In this document: in pieces, positions 1 to 10,075 of the stretch
Layout: every line of letters starts with the position of its first letter
How positions within the stretch are numbered: the stretch's first letter is position 1
DNA from: Bryobacter sp.
GTDB taxonomy: Bacteria > Acidobacteriota > Terriglobia > Bryobacterales > Bryobacteraceae
NCBI GenBank assembly: GCA_022843625.1
Contig: JALHNH010000013.1
Location: forward strand, 1 to 64,000
Direction: 5' to 3'
DNA: 64,000 bases
Translations under genes and position numbers: made by a program
The notes under the pieces: model-generated
Told to the model about the DNA's origin: nothing
The model's database searches: none
The model's input: only the letters and a program-made list of their open reading frames with translations

Positions 1-585
1 ATCAGCAAAGAAACCGAGGCCACCAAGAAGCTCTACGGCATCGGCGAAGGCCTATCAGACGACTTCGGCAAAAAGTGCCTGCTCGCCCGGCGCCTCGTCG
101 AGCGTGGCGTTCGGTTCATCCAGCTATTCTCTGGTACCCATCTCGGTGACGATTGGGATGGTGCCCATAACGATCTCACCGGCTCCCACAACAAGATGGC
201 CGCTAAGACCGACAAAGCCATTTCCGGACTTTTGCATGATTTGCGCTCTCGCGGCCTTGCCGATTCCACTCTTGTAATTTGGGGCAGCGAGTTTGGCCGC
301 ACACCTCTGGCCGAGGGCCGCAACGGTCGAGACCACCATCCCTATGCTTTCAGCACCTGGTTCTCCGGTGCCGGCCTCAAGGGCGGACGCACCTATGGCT
401 CAACCGATGAATTTGGCCTGAAGCCTGTTGAGAACCCATTAATGGTGCACGATGTCAACGCAACCATCCTGCGCCTGATGGGTCTCGATCACCTGAAGCT
501 GACTTACTTCTACCAGGGCCGCGACATGCGTCTGACAGATGTTCATGGCGAAGCGGAATTCACTAAATTTCTGGTTAACGGATAG
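1..585 (+). CDS. DUF1501 family protein, C-terminal part (start outside window)
   Basis: The reading frame is open from the first base and encodes the last 194 residues of a DUF1501 protein, a family related to sulfatases and alkaline phosphatases and common in Planctomycetes and Acidobacteria. Visible family features are the segment FIQLFSG followed by WDGAHNDL, the block VIWGSEFGRTPLAEG, and the HHPYAFSTWFSGAGLKGG stretch, which carry the conserved acidic and histidine residues. Family members usually have a Tat signal and lie beside DUF1549/DUF1553 cytochrome-like genes; that side is outside the window. The substrate is unknown. The last 11 bp overlap tail-to-tail with the caspase-like gene on the other strand. 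Confidence 0.85.
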   Translation: MSKETEATKKLYGIGEGLSDDFGKKCLLARRLVERGVRFIQLFSGTHLGDDWDGAHNDLTGSHNKMAAKTDKAISGLLHDLRSRGLADSTLVIWGSEFGRTPLAEGRNGRDHHPYAFSTWFSGAGLKGGRTYGSTDEFGLKPVENPLMVHDVNATILRLMGLDHLKLTYFYQGRDMRLTDVHGEAEFTKFLVNG

Positions 586-1960
586 CATTCATCAGCACTG
601 CGCCCACGGCCTGCAACTGCGCCGCAGCCTTGGGTGGGGAGACCACCTTCGGCAAGCCGTTCTCGTCCTGGGCAATGGTGGAATCCGGGTCGGCAAAGTT
701 CAGGTTCTTCACTTTGTTTTTCTCGTCCAACACCTTCACATTCAAAAACACTTCACCCTGTCTTGCACTCACCACCTGCGCCGAACTCAAGCTAGTAATC
801 GGGTATTCGAATGGCGGCTGGTTGCAAGTTCCACCCAAAGACTTATAGGAAATCTTTTCCTTGGATATCGAAACTACCGCAGCATGAGCGCCTGTCAGTG
901 TATGGTGATGCCCCATCAGGAATTGAAAGGTATTCCCGGCGGCCAAGGCTTGCCGCGCTGTGCTCACAAAATGAACCCAATCCTGTGTCCGGTAATAGCC
1001 GGAGGTCAGCAGTAGCAGCCCCTCCTTATGGTTTGCGTTCGTACGCAAGAGCGACTGTGCCTTCGCAATTGCATCCTGAAAATCGCCACGTTCGAGGGCC
1101 TGATTCCCGTCGCGCAACAAGTCTCCAGCTACTGGCTCAACCGGGGCCTCCGTCTTGCGCGACAAAGGATTCACTGGATTCACCATCGCGGCCACCGGCG
1201 CAGGCGCTGCAGTTCCACCACGCAAGAACACATCGCCAATCACGCTTGATACGGTCCAGGGCACCTGCCGCCCGTCAGACTCGCGATACACTTTTTCCCG
1301 CACTCGGCTAAAGACCTGATCGAGGCTCAATCCTGGTTCCCGCAGGGTAGAGATCAGATGCGTCGTAAACAATCCATTGGCCCCGCGCGGATTGTCATCG
1401 GCAGTCTTACCCGGACCTGTCGCAAATGCGATCAGCGTACCCTTGCCACTCCCCATCGCCGCCAGACCGCCACCAGAAGAGCGCGTTGCCTGAAAGGGGT
1501 TATTGCGGCAGGCATCAAGAATCACAACGATGACACGCGCCCCAGCTTTCTCGATTCGTTCCTGAACCCGAGAGGCAGAATAAGAAACATACTTCGCGTC
1601 TGCTTCATCCTTAGCATCAAAATCCGTTGGCACCAGATAGTTTTCACCCTCAAGCTGAATCCCGTGCCCCGCGTAATAAAACACAACAGTGTCGCCCGCG
1701 CGCACTCTCCCCACAAACCGGTTAACGGTGGCCTCAAGCGCGCGCAAGGGCAAATCGAGAGCAGTCTCGGTTTGAAATCCAAGCTCACCCAAAGCACTGG
1801 CTACTGCTTTCGCATCATTGAGAGGGTTGCGCAACGGCGACTTCAGATACGCCGCATTGCCCACTACCAGCGCCAGCCTCTGGCTCGATTCCACAACAAG
1901 ATCACGGCGCTGGGAGCACACGGGAATCGCAAAGAGCATCAAGCAGAGCGCAAGTTTCAT
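575..1960 (-). CDS. Caspase-family (peptidase C14) protein, secreted
   Basis: A 461-residue protein with an N-terminal signal sequence followed by a caspase-like fold. The start of the domain is LALVVGNAAY; the catalytic histidine is in FYYAGHG (about residue 100) and the catalytic cysteine is in VILDACRNNPF (about residue 150), so both dyad residues are present. After the protease domain (to about residue 250) comes a proline-rich linker and a helical TPR-like region, then a C-terminal domain of unknown type. Bacterial metacaspase-like proteins cleave after basic residues in signalling or death contexts, but no partner is evident here. It lies 4 bp downstream of the secreted unknown at 1965-3116, so the two are probably cotranscribed. 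Confidence 0.85.
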   Translation of the reverse strand: MKLALCLMLFAIPVCSQRRDLVVESSQRLALVVGNAAYLKSPLRNPLNDAKAVASALGELGFQTETALDLPLRALEATVNRFVGRVRAGDTVVFYYAGHGIQLEGENYLVPTDFDAKDEADAKYVSYSASRVQERIEKAGARVIVVILDACRNNPFQATRSSGGGLAAMGSGKGTLIAFATGPGKTADDNPRGANGLFTTHLISTLREPGLSLDQVFSRVREKVYRESDGRQVPWTVSSVIGDVFLRGGTAAPAPVAAMVNPVNPLSRKTEAPVEPVAGDLLRDGNQALERGDFQDAIAKAQSLLRTNANHKEGLLLLTSGYYRTQDWVHFVSTARQALAAGNTFQFLMGHHHTLTGAHAAVVSISKEKISYKSLGGTCNQPPFEYPITSLSSAQVVSARQGEVFLNVKVLDEKNKVKNLNFADPDSTIAQDENGLPKVVSPPKAAAQLQAVGAVLMNAIR

Positions 1961-1964
1961 AAAG

Positions 1965-3116
1965 TTATTGCGGGTCTACCGCGAAGGCCTTCTCACCATT
2001 GAGATACCAGTTTCGCTCATCCTGCGTAATGCGCATCATCTTCGTTTCTCCGCTGAGGTACTGCACCTCAAGAAACACCTGCCCGGATACATCGCGAATC
2101 TTCCAGCGTCCTCGATTCGCATTGCCGCCTGAGCTCATGCCACTGGCTCCGGCCACATCCACCGACACCATGCTGCTGCTCTTGTAAACGTAGCTGCCAT
2201 CGGCATTGATGTAGTGATACTTGTCGCTACTCATCCCCGAATAGGCATACATCTGCCGGATCATTCGCCCCTTCAGCTTCTGCAGCCACTGCTGCGCCAG
2301 GGGTGTCGCGTCTGACAACGGCCCTGCCTTTGGTACCTCAAACGTCATTGACGCCAGCATCTGCCGCACCTCAGCTTCACGCGGTCTTACCAGCTCTGCG
2401 GTTCCAACGGAAATGAAAGCAAAGTACCTTCCACCCTCAGATGCTCCAAAAATATCGAAAGCCACGTTACGCCGCAGTTGTGGATCCCGAATGTCCCATC
2501 GATACACCGCCCCCTGCCGTGGCCCGAAGCTCATGGCTTCGCGGACGCCACTGCGCTGCACGTTGCCTGTGCCTCGAGTAAAGGACTCGCTCAGGCCCTG
2601 AACCAGCTGAGCCTCCTCAGCGGGGGAATGACCTTCCTTCACAATGGCGATATACAACTCGGGGTTGTCATTTCGTCCTGCTTCAAAGCGCGCCCCTGCT
2701 GGTAACAAGATGATCCCGTTCGGATTGTCGGTCCCCGTCCAGCCCGGTGCCAGCCGCAGTGAAACCCCCAGCGCATGACGATACACGGTACCAGGCCCCG
2801 TTACGGAAACAGGCGCCGCTCCGTTTTTGCGATTCAGAACGTGATCGACGCCACCGGAATTCAGCGTCATTCGCATCCCGTCTACCCGGGCCGTAAAGGG
2901 AAAGCGGTTGACCCCAACCACAAACTCACCCTTCAGCTCTACCGCCGTCCCTCGAGCGGTTACTGGATAGCTCTGTCCTTCAAGCGTAATCGTCCCCGAA
3001 TAAGCACCTGCCCCAGCCTCACGCAATTCCAGTTTCAGATCTTTGTTGCTATAAGCCTGCGGCCAAACCAGGCTGGCCGCAAACGTCAAAACAAGTAGCA
3101 GTCGGGGAGCGCTCAT
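1965..3116 (-). CDS. Secreted protein of unknown function
   Basis: A 383-residue protein with a clear signal peptide (hydrophobic segment LLLVLTFAASLVW ending near PQA). I do not recognise a family. The first third looks beta-rich and may be a small modification or lipid-binding-like fold. The middle resembles periplasmic stress or lipoprotein domains. The last 90 residues contain a YHYINADGSYVYKSSS segment and a WKIRD...LEVQYL block, which looks like a small beta domain that reports on a displayed motif. It ends 4 bp before the caspase-like gene on the same strand, suggesting an operon in which this protein may be a partner or substrate of the protease (inference). Confidence 0.6.
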   Translation of the reverse strand: MSAPRLLLVLTFAASLVWPQAYSNKDLKLELREAGAGAYSGTITLEGQSYPVTARGTAVELKGEFVVGVNRFPFTARVDGMRMTLNSGGVDHVLNRKNGAAPVSVTGPGTVYRHALGVSLRLAPGWTGTDNPNGIILLPAGARFEAGRNDNPELYIAIVKEGHSPAEEAQLVQGLSESFTRGTGNVQRSGVREAMSFGPRQGAVYRWDIRDPQLRRNVAFDIFGASEGGRYFAFISVGTAELVRPREAEVRQMLASMTFEVPKAGPLSDATPLAQQWLQKLKGRMIRQMYAYSGMSSDKYHYINADGSYVYKSSSMVSVDVAGASGMSSGGNANRGRWKIRDVSGQVFLEVQYLSGETKMMRITQDERNWYLNGEKAFAVDPQ

Positions 3117-3177
3117 AGACGTAACATGAATTTAGCAGAACTCACCCTGCGTTATGGTGAAGGAGACAATCAATACC

Positions 3178-4353
3178 ATGCTTCATCTCTGGCTCCTCAT
3201 CCCCCTGCTGGCCCAAGTCGAGACCCGTTCTCCCAACGGCACCGGCCAGAAGCCGGCCTTCCCCGGCCAGACCCGAATCGCCCAGCAAAAGCTCAACGTC
3301 GCCTTTGAGGTTGTCAATATTGCGAACAGCCTCAAGCAACCCTGGGGCATCGCCTTTCTTCCAAGCCGCTACATCCTCATTACCGAGAAGCCGGGCCGCC
3401 TGCGTATCCTTAGCCCTTATGGCAAGATCTCGGAACCTGTCTCAGGCATCCCAGTCGTCGACTCCCGAAGCCAGGGTGGACTGCTCGGCATCGCTCTCGA
3501 CCCCAACTTTGCCCGCAACCAGCTCATCTACTGGAGCTACTCAGAACGCAACGACGATGGCACCAACAACACTGCTGTGGCCCGTGGCAAACTCATCGAG
3601 GGCACATCCCCAAGAGTGGAAAACGTGCAGATCATCTTTCACCAGACACCTTCTCTCAAGTCCACGTTGCACTTCGGTAGCCGCCTGGTTTTCGGTCGTG
3701 ACGGCACTCTCTTCGTTACCACGGGCGATCGTTCCATCACCGAGGGCCGCATGCAGGCCCAGCGCCTCGACGGTCTGCTTGGCAAGGTCGTCCGCATCAA
3801 TCCCGACGGCTCCATTCCCAAAGACAACCCCTTCGTCGGCAAGCCCGGCATCATGCCCGAGATCTGGTCAATCGGCCATCGCAATATCCAGGGCGCCGCC
3901 CTCCACCCTGTCACTGGCGAACTCTGGACCATAGAGCACGGCACCCGTGGCGGCGACGAGCTCAACATCGCCCGTAAAGGCAAAGACTATGGCTGGCCCA
4001 CGATTGCATATGGAATTGAGTATGGTGGCGACACCATCACTGGTGGCATTCAGGCGAAAGCTGGCATGGAGCAACCCGTCTATTATTGGGACCCTGTCAT
4101 TGCCCCCGGCGGCATGACCTTCTACACTGGCGCCATGTTTCCAGCCTGGAAGAACAGCCTCTTCATTGGTGGCCTGGGCAGTACCCATCTGGTACGGCTA
4201 TCGCTTAATGGAGACAAAGTAACCGGTGAGGAGCATCTCCTGACAGATCTGGGAGAACGCCTTCGCGACGTAGTGCAGGGCCCCGAAGGTGCCCTCTACA
4301 TCGTCACCGACAGCGGCCGCTTCTTCAAGCTGGTGCCCAAGCAGAGCAAATAG
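3178..4353 (+). CDS. PQQ-dependent sugar dehydrogenase (soluble aldose dehydrogenase, YliI type)
   Basis: A 391-residue secreted six-bladed beta-propeller of the glucose/sorbosone dehydrogenase family. These enzymes oxidise aldoses in the periplasm using pyrroloquinoline quinone. The start at 3178 gives a clean signal peptide ([12 protein letters not shown]) and is preceded by the Shine-Dalgarno sequence AAGGAGA; an upstream in-frame ATG at 3154 lacks these. Family blocks include [35 protein letters not shown] (with the conserved catalytic histidine), [10 protein letters not shown] and [14 protein letters not shown]. No pqq biosynthesis genes are in the window, so cofactor supply is unknown. 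It is divergent from the secreted unknown at 1965-3116. Confidence 0.88.
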   Translation: MLHLWLLIPLLAQVETRSPNGTGQKPAFPGQTRIAQQKLNVAFEVVNIANSLKQPWGIAFLPSRYILITEKPGRLRILSPYGKISEPVSGIPVVDSRSQGGLLGIALDPNFARNQLIYWSYSERNDDGTNNTAVARGKLIEGTSPRVENVQIIFHQTPSLKSTLHFGSRLVFGRDGTLFVTTGDRSITEGRMQAQRLDGLLGKVVRINPDGSIPKDNPFVGKPGIMPEIWSIGHRNIQGAALHPVTGELWTIEHGTRGGDELNIARKGKDYGWPTIAYGIEYGGDTITGGIQAKAGMEQPVYYWDPVIAPGGMTFYTGAMFPAWKNSLFIGGLGSTHLVRLSLNGDKVTGEEHLLTDLGERLRDVVQGPEGALYIVTDSGRFFKLVPKQSK

Positions 4354-4454
4354 ACAGCTAGCAGCCTGCACACGTCGTTGAGTAACCTTAGTTCTCAACC
4401 TTGGTAGCAAGTGGTCAAAGTCAATCTCGCCGCGCTCGTACAAGCCCGAGATAG

Positions 4455-5618
4455 CTAGAAGTAGCTCAGCCATTCCTTATCCCTGTTCCGCGCCTTATAA
4501 GCTGCAAACCACTTGCAAGCAGGATAAAGAGCCACGAGCACCACTACCCACACTGCATAAACCACCCAAAGCGGAGCATCCGAAGGAATCTTCGGATTCC
4601 CCATCAGGGCGGCTGGCATTTCAAAAAAGCTGCTCGCATCCCCGAATCGATACAGAGCAACACAGATTCCCAGCAAGTGCGCAAGATACAGATGCAAAAG
4701 GTAATAGAACATCGGCACCCGCCCAAAAAGGATCACCGGCTGCGCCAGGCCAGGGAGCTGCCCTCTGCATCCCTTCGCCCACCAGTCCACCAGCCCTAAC
4801 AGCGTGATCGAAGGGCCTAGGGTCATCAACAGATAAAGCAGCGAAGGAGGATACTTCTCGCAGCTCAGGAACGACATCACCGTCAGGCTCAAACTCGCTT
4901 GAACCGTCCAGGGATGCGGATCTCCATAGAGATTCGAGAATCGAAGCAAGACAAATGCCAATATGAGCAAGGGCCCCAGCTTCAGTGCTCGCTTGATCCC
5001 ATCCTGGCCAAAACCAAATCCAAGAGCCATCACTCCCATCCAGGGCACCAGGGTATATGGTGTTTGCAATGTCACCGAGCCCATCACAATAGGAGCGGGA
5101 GCATGCAGTACCTTCCACACCCACGAAGCTGCGCCGAAGGCCTCGGGCTTGAGCCCATCGAAAGCATTATGGCCCAACACCATCGCTGTCGAAATCGACA
5201 TCATAAGCCAGCCAGGCAACCTTACAAAACCAGCCAACGCCACCATAGACCATCCAAGAGCCCAGATCGTCAGCCCCTCAAAGTTTGTGTTGTTCCAACT
5301 GAAATACCAGCCAAAACGAACGATCACCATTTCCAGAAACACAAGCCACAGCCCGCGGGTGATCAGGAACCAGGAGAGCTCATTTGGCGTGCGCCGTTTG
5401 GCAGCATAAAAAGCACCTACACCTGCCAGAAAATAGAATGTCGGCGCACAGTAATGCGTTATGAATCGGGTGAAAAACAGCGCCGGATAAGTTGTTACCA
5501 AATTCGTAGGATCGGCCAGTGGCATTACGAAGTCGCGGACATGGTCCAGCGCCATCACCACCATTACCAGGCCGCGCAAAAGGTCGATCGCCTCAACGCG
5601 GGATGTCGGTTGCGACAT
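4455..5618 (-). CDS. DUF1624 / heparan-alpha-glucosaminide acetyltransferase-like membrane protein
   Basis: A 387-residue polytopic membrane protein beginning with RVEAIDLLRGLVMVVMALDH, the signature of the DUF1624 (COG3503) family related to HGSNAT, which transfers acetyl groups across membranes. About ten hydrophobic segments follow. The open frame extends further upstream to 5831, but the ATG at 5618 is preferred: it overlaps the stop of the DUF418 gene in an ATGA arrangement and puts the conserved motif at the N terminus. Translational coupling with the DUF418 gene suggests a joint role in modifying an envelope glycan or lipid (inference). Confidence 0.85.
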   Translation of the reverse strand: MSQPTSRVEAIDLLRGLVMVVMALDHVRDFVMPLADPTNLVTTYPALFFTRFITHYCAPTFYFLAGVGAFYAAKRRTPNELSWFLITRGLWLVFLEMVIVRFGWYFSWNNTNFEGLTIWALGWSMVALAGFVRLPGWLMMSISTAMVLGHNAFDGLKPEAFGAASWVWKVLHAPAPIVMGSVTLQTPYTLVPWMGVMALGFGFGQDGIKRALKLGPLLILAFVLLRFSNLYGDPHPWTVQASLSLTVMSFLSCEKYPPSLLYLLMTLGPSITLLGLVDWWAKGCRGQLPGLAQPVILFGRVPMFYYLLHLYLAHLLGICVALYRFGDASSFFEMPAALMGNPKIPSDAPLWVVYAVWVVVLVALYPACKWFAAYKARNRDKEWLSYF

Positions 5619-6937
5619 CAGTTCGCCATAACTCCCCGCCGCATCGGCTGCATCTTTGAGTACGTCAGACTGCGCCACAACCATTCCAGCGGGCCGAAAT
5701 AATAATGCTTCAGCCACACCGGACTCACAATCAATTGCAACACCCAAATCGCAACCACGACATAGTAGATCTGATAGAACTCGAGGCTGCCGTAATAGTT
5801 GAGGCCATATCCAAAGAAGAACAAGGTGCAAATTACCGAGTGCATGATGTAGTTTGAAAACGCCATCCGGCCTACTGCCTCAAGCCTCGCAAACAAGCCC
5901 TTCGCCCTGCCCGCCTGATAGAGAAGGATCAATGCCGAAGCGTGAGCCATCACCAGCAGAATCCTCTGGAAGGGGTAAATCAATCCAACCCACTCGATAG
6001 GTACCTTCTCCATCCTGGCCAGATTCGCTTCGAGCGTCGAGTAATTCAGATAGTCGTAGTAGAAGCTATAGCTCACCATAACCAGGCCAAGCCCGTACCC
6101 CACGCCCATTACCTTCCAATAACTGTCATTGTGCCAGGTCCCCGTAAAGAAACCCCACTTGAATAGTGCCAGCCCCAGGAACATCAATGCGATGGAATCC
6201 CAAAGTTCTATAGGCAGATACTCGGTCTGGATCTTGACTGCGATGGGTCGCAAATACCCGGCAACAGTCCCATAATCTGATTTCATCCTGGCCGTATTTG
6301 CCTTTGCATCTTCACGGTTGGGGAGCATAGTCTTCTCTAGTTCACGCCATTCGCTGAGGGCCTTGGTCTGCACGGGCGTGAGTGTGTGGCGTTCGGTCTC
6401 CGCCTTCTTCGCCTCAACATAAGCAACGCGTTTTTCCCTGATGTTTTGATAAAAAATTGCGCCACTGGCAAAATCGATCACAGCCACCAGCGGCAAGGCC
6501 ATCGCCAGGTATTTCGGTTTCAAGTTTCGAAAGAGATAAACGATCATTCCGCAGATGCCGTAGAGATAGAGGATGTCGCCAATCCACAAGATCAGATGCG
6601 CATGAATGATCCCGAAGAGCACCAGCCACATCATCCGGCGGTAGAACAAGCCATGAACCGGTTTTCCATCTCTTTCTTTGGACGCCACAAAGAGCAGGAT
6701 GCCAGCACCAAAAAGCATCCCGAACATCGCCCGCATCTTTCCTTCCATCACAATTGAGATGAACGCATTGAGCCAAAAATTGAGTTGCGTTGGATCGTTG
6801 CGGTAAGACTCGGAAGAATATTCGGGCATTGAAAATCCGGGTATGTTCATGGCGAGGATGCCCAACAAAGCAACACCTCTCAAGGCATCGACTATGTTGA
6901 GGCGGCTTTGCTCTGAAACAGGGGCTGCAGAATCCAT
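5618..6937 (-). CDS. DUF418 (YeiB-like) membrane protein
   Basis: A 439-residue polytopic membrane protein. The N terminus carries NIVDALRGVALLGILAMNIP, typical of the DUF418/YeiB family, and the C-terminal half has the DUF418 pattern, including GRMAFSNYIMHSVICT and a closing GPLEWLWRSLTY segment. A cytoplasmic or periplasmic insert of about 80 charged residues lies in the middle (roughly residues 165-250). Function is not established for the family; relatedness to acyltransferase-3 and HGSNAT folds suggests acyl transfer. It is the first gene of a coupled pair with the DUF1624 gene downstream (4-bp overlap). Confidence 0.88.
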   Translation of the reverse strand: MDSAAPVSEQSRLNIVDALRGVALLGILAMNIPGFSMPEYSSESYRNDPTQLNFWLNAFISIVMEGKMRAMFGMLFGAGILLFVASKERDGKPVHGLFYRRMMWLVLFGIIHAHLILWIGDILYLYGICGMIVYLFRNLKPKYLAMALPLVAVIDFASGAIFYQNIREKRVAYVEAKKAETERHTLTPVQTKALSEWRELEKTMLPNREDAKANTARMKSDYGTVAGYLRPIAVKIQTEYLPIELWDSIALMFLGLALFKWGFFTGTWHNDSYWKVMGVGYGLGLVMVSYSFYYDYLNYSTLEANLARMEKVPIEWVGLIYPFQRILLVMAHASALILLYQAGRAKGLFARLEAVGRMAFSNYIMHSVICTLFFFGYGLNYYGSLEFYQIYYVVVAIWVLQLIVSPVWLKHYYFGPLEWLWRSLTYSKMQPMRRGVMAN

Positions 6938-6994
6938 CTCCCAAGAACGATAACAAATCTCATTTCGTATATCTGTGCTTCAATAGTGAAATTC

Positions 6995-8686
6995 ATGCGA
7001 ACACTATTTTTGTTGTTGATGCTTACCGCAATGCTTGGTGCACAAACCAAACGCCCATTCCAGGTTTTAGAAGCCAGCATCACCGGGATGCGCGATGCCC
7101 TCGACCAGGGTCTCACCACATCGCGCGAACTGGTAACTCAGCATCTTGCTCGCATAGCCCTATATGAAAACAAACTCCATGCAGTAATTACGGTCAATCC
7201 GCACGTCCTCGACGAAGCCGACGAGCGCGATCGCGAGCGCGCTCAGGGCAAGCCGCGCGGCCCTCTCCACGGCATCCCCATAGCCCTCAAAGACAACATC
7301 CTCACCCACGACATCATCACCACTGGTGGCGCACTTGTCTTTGAAAACTACCTGCCTCCCTACGATGCAACTCTTGTCAAAAACCTCCGCGCCGCCGGTG
7401 CCATCATCATCGCCAAAACCACTCTCTCTGAACTCGCCAATTGGGTTGCCGGTGCCCCAATGCCCATGCCCGCCAACTACAACGCTGTCCGTGGCTTTGC
7501 TTACAACCCCTACGATCCGCGCCGTGATCCGCGCGAGGTTCCCGGTGATGGCCGTCCAGTGCTTTCTACCGGTGGATCCAGTTCCGGTGCCGGCACAGCC
7601 GCCAGCTTCTGGGCCGCCAACGTGGGTACAGAAACTTCTGGCTCCATCCTGAGCCCGGCCAACCAGAACATGCTCGCCGCGGTAAAGCCCACCGTAGGCC
7701 GCATCAGCCGTTACGGCGTCATCCCCATCACTGCCGATCAGGACACTGCTGGCCCCATGGCCCGAACGATCACCGATGCTGCCATTCTGCTGGGTGCCCT
7801 GGAGAGCCCGGCCCCCGACCCCAACGACGTCGCAACCAAAGCCTGCCAACCCCCTCCAGGACGCGACTACACTAAATTCCTCAACAAGAATGGGCTCAAG
7901 GGCGCCCGAATCGGCATTCCCCGCGCCTACTACTACGACAAGCTTTCACTCCCTGTCAGAGCAGGGCGCGGTGGCGAAAGCCTCAGCCCTGAACAGACTC
8001 GGCTGATGACCGAAGCCATCGACATCCTCAAAGCCCAGGGCGCCATCATCGTCGACCCCGCCGACATTCCCAGCGTCGTCTCGAAAGACCCAGCCAATAA
8101 CCTCCTGCTCTTTAATACTTGCTCCGGCCTCAACAGTGTCAAAGGGAAAGATGCCGGCTGCTCCGTCGTTTTTAAATACGGAATGAAGCGTGACTTCAAC
8201 GCCTTTCTCGCCACCCTTGGAGAAGGTGCTCCTGTGAAGACTCTCAAGGAATTGCGGCAATGGAATATCGATCACATCACTCAAGGCGCGATTCGCTTCG
8301 GGCAGTCGCAGCTGGATATCTCGGATGAGATGGACCTCCAGGCCGATCGTGCCCGCTATCAACTCGACCGCGCCAAAGACATCGCCCTTGCCGGCAAGAA
8401 TGGTATTGACGCAGTAATGAAGGCCAATCAGCTTGACGCGATCCTCTTCCCTGGCGCGAGCGGAGCTGCCATCGCCGCCAAGCCCGGCTACCCTACGGTG
8501 ATAGTGCCCTTTAGCTTCGTCCCTAACTCTGCTACACCCCCTTTCCCAAATGGCTTTGAAGCCAAGCCCGCACCCATGGGCGTGAGCTTCACGGGCCTCG
8601 CCTGCAGCGAACCCCGTCTCCTCGAAATCGGCTACGCCTTCGAGCAGGCCTCCCGGCGCCGCATCGCCCCGCCGCTTTTCCCTTAG
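6995..8686 (+). CDS. Secreted amidase (amidase-signature family)
   Basis: A 563-residue amidase-signature hydrolase with a signal peptide (RTLFLLLMLTAMLGAQ). The Ser-Ser-Lys machinery is visible: the lysine in GIPIALKDNI (about residue 97), the glycine- and serine-rich loop STGGSSSGAGTAASF, and the nucleophile region GTETSGSILSPA. The family hydrolyses carboxylic amides; members with this long C-terminal region often act on peptide or aryl amides, but the substrate is not predictable. A GTG at 6986 in the same frame is an alternative start; the ATG at 6995 gives the tidier signal peptide. The gene is divergent from the DUF418/DUF1624 pair. Confidence 0.9.
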   Translation: MRTLFLLLMLTAMLGAQTKRPFQVLEASITGMRDALDQGLTTSRELVTQHLARIALYENKLHAVITVNPHVLDEADERDRERAQGKPRGPLHGIPIALKDNILTHDIITTGGALVFENYLPPYDATLVKNLRAAGAIIIAKTTLSELANWVAGAPMPMPANYNAVRGFAYNPYDPRRDPREVPGDGRPVLSTGGSSSGAGTAASFWAANVGTETSGSILSPANQNMLAAVKPTVGRISRYGVIPITADQDTAGPMARTITDAAILLGALESPAPDPNDVATKACQPPPGRDYTKFLNKNGLKGARIGIPRAYYYDKLSLPVRAGRGGESLSPEQTRLMTEAIDILKAQGAIIVDPADIPSVVSKDPANNLLLFNTCSGLNSVKGKDAGCSVVFKYGMKRDFNAFLATLGEGAPVKTLKELRQWNIDHITQGAIRFGQSQLDISDEMDLQADRARYQLDRAKDIALAGKNGIDAVMKANQLDAILFPGASGAAIAAKPGYPTVIVPFSFVPNSATPPFPNGFEAKPAPMGVSFTGLACSEPRLLEIGYAFEQASRRRIAPPLFP

Positions 8687-8730
8687 GCTGGGGTACCTTG
8701 CTACGGCCGGGGAAATAGGTAACACTTTGC

Positions 8731-8746
8731 CCGACGACATGGGTGA
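8731..8746 (+). repeat. IS481 terminal inverted repeat, left copy
   Basis: CCGACGACATGGGTGA; its exact reverse complement is found at 10076-10091. The sequence up to about 8715 on the outer side probably also belongs to the element. Confidence 0.7.
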
Positions 8747-8921
8747 CATTTGATTGAGGATCGGGATGGCCTCGGTCGAGTCTAGTGTCTCGTCGCCGGG
8801 CTAGTGGGAAGGTGAGATTCGCCTTTGATTTCCAAGGAGTTCGGCCAGCGCGGTGAATCCCGCTTGCGGGATTTTCCCCGCTGGCCGCACTCCTTCATTT
8901 GCATTGGCCGTTGAGGCGTTC

Positions 8922-10028
8922 CTAGCGGAGCGGTTTAGGCTCCTGGCGATGGAACAAGGCTTTGAAGATATCGAACCAGCCGATTTGTAGCGGTCCATAA
9001 AGAACCTCGAAGTAGCGTTCGTGGGTGGGGACTAAACCGAGAGCTTGGCCGTTGAAGGCCTCGCTGATGAAGATGGGTTTGTGCTTCCAGGTGAAAGCAC
9101 CGCTTTTCGACACGCGGCGGACGTGGGTGCCGCTGTCATATTGGACTTCGGGCACGCGCCTCGGGAACTGGCGCGGCGAAGGCGCGTAGCGGCCGGCGGG
9201 CGTTGTTAGTCGATTGCTTCATGCGGGCGCTCGTCGTTTTTCACTTTGCGCCAAGCGAGAAGGGCCTGTTGTTGGCACTGCGGGTTCCGGGCCGGACGGG
9301 CGAGTGTGTCCTCTTTCAACGTCCGGCGCATGTGTTCATGCCGACCGTTGTCCCGTGGGGAAGCTGGACGGCTCCGCTCGGCCACCATGCCCATCCTGAT
9401 CCAGCGTATCGACAAGCGGCAAAGGCCTCCCGGAGTCCCGTTGTTGGTGTGGATCACCTAAAGCAATCCGAATTCGCGAAACGCCATGTCAAACAGCGCT
9501 TCCACGTGCGCAGTGTCGGTCCTGGCCGAGATCTGGCAACACAGCAAATACCGGCCCTGCGCGTCGGTGATGGTGAGAGGGTCGCAGCGCGTCCTGTCGG
9601 AGGTGCGAAACCAGCCCTTGAAGTCCGCGCACCAGTTTTGGTTGGGCTGCCCGGCCTTAGCCAATAGCTGGCCGTAAGGCGGGGGCAGACACGGCGCTTG
9701 AGCGATTGACTCAAGCCTTTGCAGCGTAACACCTCCGCCACCCTGCTCGCTGCGGGTAAGGGTTCGACACTCATCGCCGCCAACTTCACTAAAAGTTTGC
9801 GCGGTCCCCATTCCCAATGCTGCCGCGCCTAGACGATGAGCGCGATCATCGCCTCGCCCAACTTTGCGGGCTCGACTGCGGCGCCCGGCTTTGGTCTTCG
9901 AGCCCGGCGGCACCTTCGCTCTCATACCTCGCAATCCATTTGTAGAGTGTCTTGTGCGACCCTCGACAAGCATACGCCAGCATCTTGATCGACTTCCCCT
10001 CCAGCCATCCGTTTTCTTTCCAAGGCAT
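8922..10028 (-). pseudogene. IS481-family transposase, broken
   Basis: Pieces of one IS481 transposase lie in order on the minus strand. 9846-10028 is the N-terminal helix-turn-helix (MPWKEN start, then TLYKWIARYESEGAAGLEDQ). 9461-9973 holds the start of the DDE domain (PNQNWCADFKGWFRTSDR). 9209-9457 holds HTNNGTP and GRHEHMRRTLKED. 8922-9155 and adjoining bases hold the C terminus (APSPRQFPRRVPE, then VRRVSKSGAFTWKHK). The damage comprises a frameshift after the helix-turn-helix, an in-frame TAG at 9458-9460, and a stop plus frameshift near 9200. The second catalytic aspartate is also replaced (TNNG where TDNG is expected). The glutamate of the triad is kept. Confidence 0.88.
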
Positions 10029-10075
10029 TGCCCCTTAACTGTGGCGCAACCTGTCGCCTCGAACGGAATTCTTTA

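Noticed and set aside
4354-4473. Short minus-strand frame starting MAELLLAISGLYERG at the end of the DUF1624 gene
   Set aside because: It starts inside the preceding gene and soon runs antisense into the sugar dehydrogenase gene; no family evidence.
9203-9667. Plus-strand open frame of about 150 codons in the insertion sequence
   Set aside because: Lies antisense to the decayed transposase, which has clear IS481 motifs; no family features of its own.
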